A model generated the notes under the pieces. It did no database searches, had not been told where the DNA came from, and was given only the letters and a program-made list of their open reading frames with translations. A stretch of DNA of 42,426 bases from Hyphomicrobiales bacterium (GTDB taxonomy: Bacteria > Pseudomonadota > Alphaproteobacteria > Rhizobiales > Rhizobiaceae): contig UBYX01000029.1 of NCBI GenBank assembly GCA_900469955.1, positions 1 to 42,426 on the forward strand, in the 5' to 3' direction. A program made the translations under genes and the position numbers. Numbering within the stretch: position 1 is the stretch's first letter; each line of letters starts with the position of its first letter. Shown here piece by piece: positions 1-8,229 of this stretch.

Positions 1-37
1 ACCCGCCGAAAATATCGACGAGTTTGTCAGCGGTCTG

Positions 38-59
38 AGGCGGCGAAAGCCGCCTTTTT
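38..59 (+). terminator. Rho-independent terminator of a gene left of the window
   Basis: A 7-bp stem AGGCGGC (38-44) / GCCGCCT (49-55) with a GAAA loop is followed by a short T run. It should end a plus-strand transcript coming from outside the window. The reading frame ending with TGA at 36-38 could be that gene's last codons, but only about a dozen are visible. Confidence 0.7.
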
Positions 60-65
60 CACGGG

Positions 66-84
66 TTTACGGTTCATTAACCAT
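66..84 (+). promoter_or_regulatory. Possible CtrA-type site upstream of the outer-membrane protein gene
   Basis: TTTA (66-69), seven bases, then TTAACCAT (77-84). This matches the alphaproteobacterial CtrA pattern TTAA-N7-TTAA with one mismatch, and its right half is the 8-mer TTAACCAT described as a CtrA half-site. It lies about 110 bp before the ATG at 195. Assignment rests on motif resemblance only. Confidence 0.35.
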
Positions 85-194
85 AACAGGTCTAGCTTCC
101 CAGATGACTGGTGCAAAAAAGGCACAGACCGGCGCCGCATCCGCCGCTAATGTGCGCCGCAAAAGCCAATATCCTTTTCCTGCAGGCTGATTCC

Positions 195-908
195 ATGCGC
201 AAGCTTCTTTCTCTTTCTTTGATTTCCACGGCCCTCGTCGCCGGAGTTGCATTCACACCCGCTTATGCTGCCGATCCGACGCAGGCCGAAGCGCCGTATG
301 TCGCTCCGGTCGAAACGGGCGGATGGGAAATCTCCGGTTACGGCGGCTACCAGTTTGCCCCGCATTCCGACATCGAGGTTTCCGACCAGGCCGACTTCAC
401 CGCCGGTTGGGACACCAAGCCCTTCCAGATGCCGCCTTACTGGGGTGTGCGCGGCACCTATTGGTTTGACGGCGGCGCGCTGTCCAACTGGGGCATCTCG
501 CTCGATTACACCCATGCCAAGGTCTATGCGGACGACGACACCCTGACCAAGTCCGGATGGTCGCATTTCGAATTTACCGACGGCCTGAACCTGCTGACGG
601 TCAACGCGCTCTACAAGTTCCCGATCGAAGGCAGCAAGTTCACGCCTTACGTCGGCGCCGGCATTGGTATCAACGTGCCGCATGTGGAAGTCACGCGCGC
701 CTCCGGCCGCACCTTCGACTACCAGTTCGGCGGCGCGACGCTGCAGGCCCAGGCCGGCGTGAAGTACCAGCTTACCGACAACTGGTCGGTATTTGCCGAA
801 TACAAGGGCAACTATTCCTGGGTTGATGTGGACATCGACAGCGGCGCTTCGCTGAAGACCAACATCCTCACCCATGCCGTCAACTTCGGCGTGTCCTACA
901 AGTTCTGA
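195..908 (+). CDS. Outer-membrane beta-barrel protein, LpxQ (lipid A oxidase)-like
   Basis: This 237-residue protein begins with a Sec signal peptide (Lys/Arg start, hydrophobic core, AYA cleavage site near residue 26). The mature part alternates aromatic and polar residues in typical barrel strands, and the protein ends in Phe, as outer-membrane barrels do for BAM recognition. Repeated patterns such as GYGGYQ, YVGAGIG, VFAEYKG and VNFGVSYKF fit an 8-stranded OmpW/OMP_b-brl fold. From memory, the stretch around residues 50-90 (GYGGYQ.APHS, then QMPPYWGVR) resembles rhizobial LpxQ, the outer-membrane enzyme that oxidises the proximal glucosamine of lipid A to aminogluconate. I infer that function and cannot verify it here. 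The ATG at 195 is chosen over an upstream in-frame ATG at 111 because the signal peptide begins exactly there. A strong terminator follows the stop. Confidence 0.85.
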   Translation: MRKLLSLSLISTALVAGVAFTPAYAADPTQAEAPYVAPVETGGWEISGYGGYQFAPHSDIEVSDQADFTAGWDTKPFQMPPYWGVRGTYWFDGGALSNWGISLDYTHAKVYADDDTLTKSGWSHFEFTDGLNLLTVNALYKFPIEGSKFTPYVGAGIGINVPHVEVTRASGRTFDYQFGGATLQAQAGVKYQLTDNWSVFAEYKGNYSWVDVDIDSGASLKTNILTHAVNFGVSYKF

Positions 909-928
909 GGCTTTAAACCCTCCCGTGG

Positions 929-957
929 AAAGCCGGCGTCACCGCCGGCTTTTTTTA
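929..957 (+). terminator. Rho-independent terminator of the outer-membrane protein gene
   Basis: Perfect 9-bp stem AAGCCGGCG (930-938) / CGCCGGCTT (943-951), loop TCAC, followed by a run of T. It begins about 20 bp after the stop codon at 908 and separates this gene from the convergent glc operon. Confidence 0.9.
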
Positions 958-967
958 TTTGTACCTC

Positions 968-2272
968 TTACCTGACTGAGAGCTTTTGCGGCTCAGGGCC
1001 GCCATAGGCCCAGTCAAGCAGCTCCACGGTATGGAGGATGGGAATGGCGGTGCCCGTGGCGATCTGGGTAATGCAACCGATATTCCCGGTCGCGATCACA
1101 TCCGCTTTGGTCGCCTCGATATTCCTGACCTTTCGTGCCTTGAGCTGGGCGGAAATCTCCGGCTGCAGGATATTGTAGGTCCCCGCGGAACCGCAGCAGA
1201 GATGCCCTTCGGCCGGATCGCGGACGGTGAAGCCGGCAGCCTTCAACAGGCTCTTCGGCGCGAGCGTGATCTTCTGGCCGTGCTGCATCGAGCAGGCCGA
1301 ATGATAGGCGACGTTGAGGCCTTTCGGCTCCAGCTTTGGCAGATCGAGGGTCGATAGATATTCGGTGATATCCCGGGCGAGCGCCGAGACCTTTGCGGCC
1401 TTTTCCGCATAGGCCGGATCGAGCCGCAGCATATGCCCATAGTCCTTGATCGTGGTGCCGCAGCCCGATGCGGTGATGATGATGGCATCGAGGCCGCCAT
1501 TGTCGATCTCGCGGATCCAGACATCGACGTTGCGGCGGGCGAAATCTAGTGCGGGCTCCTCGCGGCCCATGTGATGCACTAGCGCGCCACAACAGCCCTC
1601 GCCTTCAGGCACCACCACTTCGATGCCGAGCCGCGACAGGAGGCGCAAGGTGGCTTCGTTGATGCCGGGATCGAGCACCGGCTGGGCGCAGCCGGACAGG
1701 ATTGCCACCCGCCCCCGCCTTTCGGCTTGCGGGACACGCGTGCCCGGCGTTGCCGCATCCGAAGGTCTTGCGATGGATGCCGGGGCTAAATCCAGCATGG
1801 CGCCGAGCGGCCTCAGTGCCGAAACCCGCTTCAGGAGCGGTGCGAATGGGCGACCGAGCTTTGCCAGCACGACCGCGGTGCGGAAGCGCGCCGGATGGGG
1901 AAGCACGGCCGCTAGCAGGTCGCGGATCAAGCGGTCCATCAGCGGGCGCCGATAGGTCTTTTCGATGTGGACGCGGGCGTGATCGACCAGATGCATGTAG
2001 TCCACGCCCGAAGGACAGGTGGTCACACAGGCCAGGCAGGAAAGACAGCGATCGATATGGGTGACGACCTCTTCGTCCGCCGCGCGACCGTTCTCCAGCA
2101 TATCCTTGATGAGGTAGATGCGGCCGCGCGGGCTGTCGAGCTCGTTGCCAAGTGTGACATAGGTCGGGCAGGTCGCGGTGCAGAAACCGCAATGCACGCA
2201 GCGCCGCAGGATCTTTTCGGATTCGGCCACATGCGGATCGGCAAGCTGCTCTGGCGTGAAGGAGGTTTGCAT
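968..2272 (-). CDS. glcF: Glycolate oxidase iron-sulfur subunit GlcF
   Basis: GlcF (434 aa) is the electron-transfer subunit of membrane-associated glycolate oxidase, which converts glycolate to glyoxylate and passes electrons to the respiratory chain. Two CX2CX2CX3C ferredoxin-type motifs bind [4Fe-4S] clusters: C25-C28-C31-C35 and C76-C79-C82-C86. Two CCG-type cysteine-rich (heterodisulfide-reductase-like) motifs follow, one with GEGCCGALVHH and one with HLCCGSAGTYN. Length and domain order match the family. The start ATG (2272-2270) overlaps the TGA of glcE in an ATGA junction, so it is the last cistron of glcD-glcE-glcF and probably translationally coupled. No regulator such as GlcC is nearby. 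Confidence 0.95.
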   Translation of the reverse strand: MQTSFTPEQLADPHVAESEKILRRCVHCGFCTATCPTYVTLGNELDSPRGRIYLIKDMLENGRAADEEVVTHIDRCLSCLACVTTCPSGVDYMHLVDHARVHIEKTYRRPLMDRLIRDLLAAVLPHPARFRTAVVLAKLGRPFAPLLKRVSALRPLGAMLDLAPASIARPSDAATPGTRVPQAERRGRVAILSGCAQPVLDPGINEATLRLLSRLGIEVVVPEGEGCCGALVHHMGREEPALDFARRNVDVWIREIDNGGLDAIIITASGCGTTIKDYGHMLRLDPAYAEKAAKVSALARDITEYLSTLDLPKLEPKGLNVAYHSACSMQHGQKITLAPKSLLKAAGFTVRDPAEGHLCCGSAGTYNILQPEISAQLKARKVRNIEATKADVIATGNIGCITQIATGTAIPILHTVELLDWAYGGPEPQKLSVR

Positions 2273-3477
2273 CAGAGGGCTCCCGCCATCTTGCCCGGGC
2301 TAAAGATGCCCGCGGGGTCCAGTTTCTGCTTCACCCGAGCCGAAAGTGCCGCAACGGCGTCGGATTGCGGCTCGAAAGCGGTCGTGACCGCCCTCACCTG
2401 TTCCGATGCCCGCACGAGCGTCGCGTGGCCACCGCCGAGCGCTTTGATGTAACGGCGCAGAAGCTCGGCTTCCGGGTCGGCTTCCATGCGCATCCAGATC
2501 AGCCCGCCCTGCCAGTCATAGAAGGCGTCGACGCCGGCTTCGAGGCGAAGTGCGGCGACGAGCTGGTGACCGAGCGACGGCGCGACGGAAACGCGCCACA
2601 GCGGTTTCTGGGTGCCGTCGGCATAGGGATGGACGTCGCGGATCTCGCGCCAGAGAGCCAGGCTCTCATCCATGTCGAACCGGGAGACCGGACCGAAGGC
2701 TGTCATGACGGCTGCGAGCTTTTCCGCGCGCACCGAGACTGAGGCGGCAAGCCCTTCGAGACGCAGCGCTGTTGCCGCCCCTTCCGGCAGAGCGCCGCCG
2801 GCAAAGCGGCCCTTGACCGTTTGCGGCAGGTGCGCCGCGCCCGAAACCTCAACCGGCAGCGCCAGGGCCGATGCCATGGCCCGCGTCGCGGTCGCATCGT
2901 CCAGCCCCGAGATGACGATCGTCTCGATGGACTGCGGCACCGGCAACACCCGGAAGGTCACCTCCGTCAGGAAACCGAGCGTACCGTGCGAACCGGCGAG
3001 CAGCTTCACCAGGTCCAGACCCGTCACGTTCTTCATGACCCGGCCGCCGGCGCGGATCACCTGCCCCTGGCCATTGACGAAGCGGATGCCGAGCAGGCTG
3101 TCGCGCGCGGCCCCTGCCACGAACCGGCGCGGGCCGGAGACGTTCGCGGCAAAAACGCCGCCGATCGTCGGTTCACCTGATGTCCCCATGATACCACGGT
3201 GGTCCATAGGCTCGAACGCCATCATCTGTCGGTTGGCGCCAAGCGCCGCTTCGATTTCCGCGACGGGCGTACCGGCTTTTGCCGTCAACACCATTTCGGC
3301 CGGCTCGTAGTCAACGATGCCCGAGAGCCCACGAGAGCTCATTGCCTCAGTCCCTTCGACGGGATTGCCAAAACCGGAGCGGCTGTTACCGCCGCAAAGT
3401 GCGAGTCTCGTCCCTTGCGCGGCGGCATTGCGGATCACATAGGCCGCGTCCGTCTCGGTATGCGGTATCAAAGTCAT
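2272..3477 (-). CDS. glcE: Glycolate oxidase FAD-binding subunit GlcE
   Basis: GlcE (401 aa) is the smaller flavoprotein subunit of glycolate oxidase and works with GlcD and GlcF. It has the FAD_binding_4 (PCMH) fold: an N-terminal CGGNSRSG-type loop near residue 30, the stretch PTIGGVFAANVSGPRR around residue 105, and GRVMKNVTGLDL with GSHGTLG near residues 145-165. It lacks the long C-terminal FAD-oxidase domain of GlcD, as expected. The frame stays open upstream into glcD sequence, but the ATG at 3477 forms an ATGA overlap with the glcD stop and begins exactly where family similarity starts, so I chose it. Confidence 0.94.
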   Translation of the reverse strand: MTLIPHTETDAAYVIRNAAAQGTRLALCGGNSRSGFGNPVEGTEAMSSRGLSGIVDYEPAEMVLTAKAGTPVAEIEAALGANRQMMAFEPMDHRGIMGTSGEPTIGGVFAANVSGPRRFVAGAARDSLLGIRFVNGQGQVIRAGGRVMKNVTGLDLVKLLAGSHGTLGFLTEVTFRVLPVPQSIETIVISGLDDATATRAMASALALPVEVSGAAHLPQTVKGRFAGGALPEGAATALRLEGLAASVSVRAEKLAAVMTAFGPVSRFDMDESLALWREIRDVHPYADGTQKPLWRVSVAPSLGHQLVAALRLEAGVDAFYDWQGGLIWMRMEADPEAELLRRYIKALGGGHATLVRASEQVRAVTTAFEPQSDAVAALSARVKQKLDPAGIFSPGKMAGAL

Positions 3478-4931
3478 GCAGCGGGCCGTCCGTCCAGCGG
3501 GAAAACCTTGGAGGGATTGAGGATCCAGCCTTCGTCGAAGGCCGAACGCACAGCCATCTGCTGGGCGAGATCGGCATCGGAATACTGATGCCGCATCAGG
3601 TCGCGCTTTTCGATGCCGACGCCGTGCTCGCCGGTCAGGCAACCTCCTGCGTCGACGCAGAGCTTGAGGATCTCGTTGCCCGCCGCTTCGGCCCTGGCCG
3701 CGTCTTCTGGATCGTTCGCATTGAACAGGATCAGCGGATGCATGTTGCCGTCGCCTGCGTGGAACACATTCGCGACCCGCAGGCCGAAGCTGTCAGTAAT
3801 CTCGGAAGTCTTCTTCAGCACATAGGAAAGCTTGCCGAGCGGCACAGTTCCATCCATGCAGATATAGTCGGCGATACGGCCCGTCGCTCCGAACGCGGAC
3901 TTGCGGCCCTTCCAGATGAGCGCTGCCTCGGTCGCAGACTGGCTTTCACGGACGGTTTTCACGCCGTGACGGCGAGCGATCTCGACAATGCCTGCCAGCG
4001 TCGCATCCATTTCCGCCTCGGAGCCTTCGACCTCGACGATCAGAAGCGCGCCGACATCAAGCGGATAGCCCGCATGGGCAAAGGCTTCGCAGATTTCGAT
4101 CGCCGGCTTGTCCATGAATTCGATGGCGACAGGAATGATGCCCGAGGCGATGATATCGGTCACACACGCGCCTGCCTCTTCCGAGGTTTCAAAGCCGAAG
4201 AGCACCGGGCGGGCGCCTTCCGGCTTGGCGATCAGTCTGACCGTCGCTTCCGTGACGATCCCGAGCTGGCCTTCCGAGCCGCAGACGAGACCGAGCAGAT
4301 CGTAACCGGCGCTGTCCAGATGCTTGCCGCCGAAATCGACGACCGTACCGTCTACCAGCACCATCTTGACGCCGAGCAGGTTGTTGGTGGTAACCCCATA
4401 TTTCAGACAGTGGGCGCCGCCGGAGTTCATGCCGATATTGCCGCCGATCGTGCAGGCCAGCTGTGAACTCGGATCGGGTGCATAGAAGAAGCCGTCCACG
4501 CCGACCGCCTCCGAGATGCTGAGGTTCGTGACGCCGGCCTGAACCGTCGCCGTGCGGTTGGCATAGTCCACCTCCAGGATGCGCGACATCTTGGAAAGAC
4601 CGAGGACGATCGCGTCCTCTTGCGGGATTGCGCCGCCGGAAAGCGAGGTGCCTGCGCCGCGTGGCACGACGGGAATGCCGTAGCGGTGACAATATTTCAT
4701 GACCGCGGCCGCCTGCGCCGTCGTCTTCGGCAGCACTACCGCCAGCGGCAGGCGCCGGTAGGAGATAAATGCGTCCGTCTCGAAAGGAACGAGTTCGCGC
4801 GCTTCATGAATGACACATTCCGCCGGCAGAAGGTCAGCCAGATCGGCGATGATGGCCGACCGCCGCGAAAGGACCGCAGGCCGGGGCGGCAAAAACTCTA
4901 TCGCTTCGGACACAGCAACCTCCCTATTCAT
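3474..4931 (-). CDS. glcD: Glycolate oxidase catalytic subunit GlcD
   Basis: GlcD (485 aa from this start) is the catalytic flavoprotein that oxidises glycolate to glyoxylate. It has a PCMH FAD-binding domain (VPRGAGTSLSGGA near residue 90; IGGNIGMNSGG near residue 155; GSEGQLGIVTEA near residue 210). The FAD-oxidase C-terminal domain carries the signatures HAGDGNMHP and TGEHGVGIEKR. Size agrees with the E. coli protein (499 aa). A GTG at 4964 would add 11 residues; neither start has a convincing Shine-Dalgarno sequence, so the choice of the ATG is tentative. It is the first gene of the glcDEF operon. The 271-bp region before it, shared with the divergent Nudix gene, holds two copies of CACAATTGTT that may be regulator sites. 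Confidence 0.94.
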   Translation of the reverse strand: MNREVAVSEAIEFLPPRPAVLSRRSAIIADLADLLPAECVIHEARELVPFETDAFISYRRLPLAVVLPKTTAQAAAVMKYCHRYGIPVVPRGAGTSLSGGAIPQEDAIVLGLSKMSRILEVDYANRTATVQAGVTNLSISEAVGVDGFFYAPDPSSQLACTIGGNIGMNSGGAHCLKYGVTTNNLLGVKMVLVDGTVVDFGGKHLDSAGYDLLGLVCGSEGQLGIVTEATVRLIAKPEGARPVLFGFETSEEAGACVTDIIASGIIPVAIEFMDKPAIEICEAFAHAGYPLDVGALLIVEVEGSEAEMDATLAGIVEIARRHGVKTVRESQSATEAALIWKGRKSAFGATGRIADYICMDGTVPLGKLSYVLKKTSEITDSFGLRVANVFHAGDGNMHPLILFNANDPEDAARAEAAGNEILKLCVDAGGCLTGEHGVGIEKRDLMRHQYSDADLAQQMAVRSAFDEGWILNPSKVFPLDGRPAA

Positions 4932-5021
4932 CAAAGCCAGCTGTTCTTGGTTTCCGTATTCCACGATCCTGTTGCCGCTTCAACGGTCTTGTCGCATTTG
5001 AGCGATACCGGTTCGCAATGC

Positions 5022-5085
5022 CACAATTGTTGAACAGGTGTGCAAACTACGTATTGACGTGAAACCAAGGCGCGTCACAATTGTT
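5022..5085. promoter_or_regulatory. Two copies of CACAATTGTT in the glcD / Nudix divergent region
   Basis: The 10-mer CACAATTGTT occurs at 5022-5031 and again at 5076-5085, 54 bp apart in the same orientation. Each contains the palindrome ACAATTGT. Repeated palindromic boxes in a divergent promoter region suggest an operator pair, plausibly for glycolate operon control, but the binding protein is unknown. Confidence 0.4.
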
Positions 5086-5202
5086 ATGGCTGCTGCGAGC
5101 CCGTCCATCATGATTCTCTTAAAAAAGGTTGTGGACGTCTCGTTAAGCTTCACGCAATTCCCATATTAGTAAAATACGAATCACTCGGAGGTACGGCAGA
5201 AA

Positions 5203-5709
5203 TTGGGCTTCATGGATCGGATAGGCAGCAATCTTCGGTTGATGTTGCAGCGGCCGCCGCGGCAGCAATATGCGGCGCTGTGTTATCGGATCAAAAAGAA
5301 GCAGGGTCTGCTCGAGGTTCTGGTCGCAACCAGCCGCGATACGGGGCGCTGGGTCATTCCCAAAGGCTGGCCGATGATCGACAAAAAAGCTCATCAGGTT
5401 GCCGAACGCGAGGCCTTCGAAGAGGTCGGCGTCAAGGGCAAGGTCGAGAAGGAGCCGTTGGGCTTCTATCACTATCGCAAGATGCTCGATAACGGCCTGA
5501 AGATACCGGTGCGGGTGCAGGTGCATGCGCTGGAGGTCATGGATTGCCTCAAGACCTTTCCCGAAAAGGGTTCCAGGACGCTGGAATGGGTGTCCTGCGA
5601 GGAAGCGGCCATGCGGGTCAACGAACCGGAGCTGAAAATCCTGCTTCTCCAATTTGCGGAAAAAATGCAGCCGCACATCCCACCTCAACCGACCAAGGCT
5701 GCAAGCTGA
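5203..5709 (+). CDS. Nudix hydrolase with probable TTG start
   Basis: A Nudix-superfamily hydrolase of 168 residues. The Nudix box lies at residues 55-77, from GWPMIDKK to REAFEEVGV, and supplies the metal-binding REXXEE residues (R69, E70, E73, E74). The Glu normally six positions after the first glycine is Lys61. The preceding IPKGWP is common in a subfamily acting on diphosphoinositol- or nucleoside-polyphosphate-like substrates, but the substrate cannot be told from sequence. Start choice: GGAGG at 5187-5191 is 11 bp from the TTG at 5203 and 20 bp from the ATG at 5212, which favours TTG; the ATG would remove only three residues. It is divergent from glcD and 128 bp before the phosphate transporter gene. 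Confidence 0.85.
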   Translation: MGFMDRIGSNLRLMLQRPPRQQYAALCYRIKKKQGLLEVLVATSRDTGRWVIPKGWPMIDKKAHQVAEREAFEEVGVKGKVEKEPLGFYHYRKMLDNGLKIPVRVQVHALEVMDCLKTFPEKGSRTLEWVSCEEAAMRVNEPELKILLLQFAEKMQPHIPPQPTKAAS

Positions 5710-5837
5710 ACATTTTGCATTTCCGCAACATTGCCATCGCAATTTTCTGCGACTAAGCGACAAGCCACGATTTTCGCCGCAAGACGGGAAATGGCCGCAC
5801 GCCATCCCTTGCTTGCTTCTCATTCAAGGACGGAGAT

Positions 5838-7343
5838 ATGGGCCAAAAACGGCCGCGCCTGGCGAAGCCGACGCTGGACAAGGACCTGGAGAAATTTACT
5901 TCAGTGGAGGAAGCCGCGCGGCAGATGTCACGCCGGTTTGCGGCGCCGGGCACGGCAGTTCTCTTCATTGTCCTGGTCGGCATCTTTGCCGCCTCCTATG
6001 TGACAGGACAGCCAGGTACCTTCCTTGTCATCGCAGCTTCCGGGCTCGCCGCCTATATGGCAATGAATATCGGCGCCAACGACGTGACCAACAATATCGG
6101 CGCGGCTGTTGGCGCCCGGGCCATGACGATGGCTTTCGGCCTTGGGTTGGCTGCGGTTTTCGAGGTTGCGGGCGCGGTCATCGCGGGCCGAGGGGTCGCC
6201 AACACCATTGCCAACGGCATCATGCAGGGCGGCATGATGGTCAGCCCGGACGTATTTGTCTGGGCGATGATGGCGGCGCTCCTTGCCGCAGCCATCCTTA
6301 TCAATATCGCGACCTGGTCCGGCGCACCGATTTCCACCACCCACTCGATCGTCGGCGGGGTGATGGGTGCCGGAATAGCCGCCGCGGGCGTTTCCGCCAT
6401 CAATTGGGGGACGATCGCCGGCATCACCGCAAGCTGGGTCCTGTCACCCATCCTTGGCGCGGTCATCGCAGCCGCCTTCCTCGCGCTCATCAAGGAAACC
6501 ATCATCTATCGGGAAGACAAGATCGCCTCGGCGACGAAATGGGTGCCTAGGCTGATCGGCATCATGACCGGCGCTTTCGCAGGCTTTCTTTCTCTAGTCG
6601 GGTTGGGGCAACTCGTGGACGTGACGGCGCCGGTCGCTACTTTGATCACGCTTATGATTGGGCTCATCGCATGGCGGCTTCTCATTCCGGTCATCGCAAG
6701 GCAGGCGGAAGGGCTTGAAAATCGCAACCAGTCGCTTCGCAAGCTGTTCCGTATTCCGCTCGTCTTCTCGGCGGCCCTCCTCTCCTTCGCGCACGGCGCC
6801 AATGACGTCTCGAACGCCATCGGGCCGCTCGCAGCCATCGTTTCGGTGGCACAGCAAGGTGCTGCGGCGAATATCCATGTGCCGTTCTGGGAGCTGGTCA
6901 TCGGCGGGCTCGGAATTTCACTCGGGCTGCTGCTCTACGGGCCGAAACTCGTCAAGCTGGTGGGTGCCGAGATCACCAAGCTCAATCCGATGCGAGCCTA
7001 CTGCGTGTCGCTTTCCACCGCTCTCACGGTGATCGTAGCATCCTGGCTCGGCCTGCCGGTTTCCTCGACGCATATCGCCGTCGGAGCCGTGTTCGGGGTC
7101 GGCTTCTTCCGCGAGTGGTATACCAGCCACTCCCGGCGTCGTTACGAATACATGCGCGTGCGGGCCGGCAAGGAACTCGACCCGGAAGAGCCTTTCGAGC
7201 GCAACGACGACGAATTGAAACGCCGCTATCTGGTACGGCGTTCGCATTTTCTTAGCATCATCGCCGCCTGGTTGATCACGCTGCCGGCCGCCGCTGCTCT
7301 TGCGGCGCTGATCGCAACGGCTATGTTCGCCCTGTTCGTCTGA
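5838..7343 (+). CDS. pit: PiT-family inorganic phosphate transporter
   Basis: A 501-residue inner-membrane protein of the PiT family, which imports phosphate (as metal-phosphate) by proton symport. After a 38-residue charged cytoplasmic N-terminus come about ten hydrophobic segments. The duplicated PiT signatures are both present: GANDVTNNIG near residue 80 and GANDVSNAIG near residue 325. Their partner motifs SGAPISTTHSIVGG and LGLPVSSTHIAVGAVFG are also there. A hydrophilic loop rich in Arg and Glu lies near residues 430-470. The ATG at 5838 follows GGACGGAGAT. The 12-bp gap to rsmE suggests co-transcription, and a phosphate-responsive box was not evident upstream. Confidence 0.93.
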   Translation: MGQKRPRLAKPTLDKDLEKFTSVEEAARQMSRRFAAPGTAVLFIVLVGIFAASYVTGQPGTFLVIAASGLAAYMAMNIGANDVTNNIGAAVGARAMTMAFGLGLAAVFEVAGAVIAGRGVANTIANGIMQGGMMVSPDVFVWAMMAALLAAAILINIATWSGAPISTTHSIVGGVMGAGIAAAGVSAINWGTIAGITASWVLSPILGAVIAAAFLALIKETIIYREDKIASATKWVPRLIGIMTGAFAGFLSLVGLGQLVDVTAPVATLITLMIGLIAWRLLIPVIARQAEGLENRNQSLRKLFRIPLVFSAALLSFAHGANDVSNAIGPLAAIVSVAQQGAAANIHVPFWELVIGGLGISLGLLLYGPKLVKLVGAEITKLNPMRAYCVSLSTALTVIVASWLGLPVSSTHIAVGAVFGVGFFREWYTSHSRRRYEYMRVRAGKELDPEEPFERNDDELKRRYLVRRSHFLSIIAAWLITLPAAAALAALIATAMFALFV

Positions 7344-7355
7344 CACAGGATAGCC

Positions 7356-8093
7356 ATGCGCGCCAATTTCCGGATGCAGAGACTGTTCATCAACGCGTCG
7401 CTTGCTCTCGGCGAGCGGCATGAGGTGTCTGCGGAACAGTTCAATTACCTGGCCAATGTGCTGCGGCTGGCGGAGGGAGCCGAAATTCTCGCCTTCAACG
7501 GCCGCGACGGCGAATGGAGGGTCAAAGTCGCCTTCCCCAGCCGCAAGAAGATTGTGCTTGAAGCCGTGGAACAGACCCGGTCGCAGCCGCCGGCATCCGA
7601 TCTGCATTACCTCTTCGCGCCGCTGAAGGTGGGCAGGCTCGACTATCTGGTCCAGAAGGCGGTGGAAATGGGCGCCGGGGTCCTGCAGCCGGTCATGACC
7701 CAGCACGTCCAGGGCAAGATCACCAGCCTGGAAAGGCTTCAGGCGAACGTCATCGAGGCGGCCGAACAGTGCGGCATATTGTCGATCCCCGAGGTGATGC
7801 CACCGAAGAAGCTGGGCGACCTCCTGACCCAATGGCCGGAGGACCGCCGCATCATCTTCTGCGATGAAGGCGACGAGGGCCAGAACCCGCTTCCCGTTCT
7901 ATCCGCGGTCCAAGAGAGGAAGGTGGCCCTTCTTATCGGTCCAGAAGGGGGATTTTCCGAGGAAGAAAGGGGCAATTTGCGCAAATGCCCCTTCGTGACC
8001 GCCATCCCTCTCGGTCCGCGAATTCTCAGGGCGGACACGGCAGCAGTCGCCGCGCTTGCGGTTATCCAAGCGACGATCGGCGACTGGAGATGA
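7356..8093 (+). CDS. rsmE: 16S rRNA (uracil-1498-N3)-methyltransferase RsmE
   Basis: RsmE (245 aa) uses S-adenosylmethionine to methylate N3 of U1498 in helix 44 of 16S rRNA in the 30S subunit. An N-terminal PUA-like domain (residues about 1-75, with FNGRDGEW) precedes a SPOUT methyltransferase domain. The SPOUT domain includes AVEMGAGVLQPV, the SAM-binding LIGPEGGFSEEE near residue 190 and the knotted C-terminal LGPRILRADTAA. Length matches the family. A second ATG at 7374 (MQRLFINASL) is an equally plausible start and better matches usual RsmE N-termini. The gene follows the phosphate transporter by 12 bp. Its stop codon overlaps the first of three tandem TGACACNNN units. Confidence 0.93.
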   Translation: MRANFRMQRLFINASLALGERHEVSAEQFNYLANVLRLAEGAEILAFNGRDGEWRVKVAFPSRKKIVLEAVEQTRSQPPASDLHYLFAPLKVGRLDYLVQKAVEMGAGVLQPVMTQHVQGKITSLERLQANVIEAAEQCGILSIPEVMPPKKLGDLLTQWPEDRRIIFCDEGDEGQNPLPVLSAVQERKVALLIGPEGGFSEEERGNLRKCPFVTAIPLGPRILRADTAAVAALAVIQATIGDWR

Positions 8094-8117
8094 CACGCAT
8101 GACACGGTTGACACACC
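8091..8117 (+). repeat. Three tandem 9-bp units TGACACNNN between rsmE and gshA
   Basis: TGACAC occurs at 8091, 8100 and 8109 with an exact 9-bp period. The first copy contains the rsmE stop codon. The last copy also contains TTGACA (8108-8113), a good -35 candidate with TGAAGA 17 bp downstream, so the array may overlap the gshA promoter. Confidence 0.55.
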
Positions 8118-8229
8118 GGCTGTGAAATTCTGAAGATATCTTGAAAGAAATTCACTTGCACCGCACATCAATCCGGTTCAATCAGCCGGACATTCATCCA
8201 GATCAGGCATTCCGCACAAGGTAATTTCT

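Noticed and set aside
3..38. Reading frame ending with TGA at 36-38, possibly the end of a gene left of the window
   Set aside because: Only eleven codons are visible and its stop touches the terminator stem; too little to call.
3279..4466. 395-codon open frame opposite glcD and glcE
   Set aside because: Antisense shadow spanning a real gene junction.
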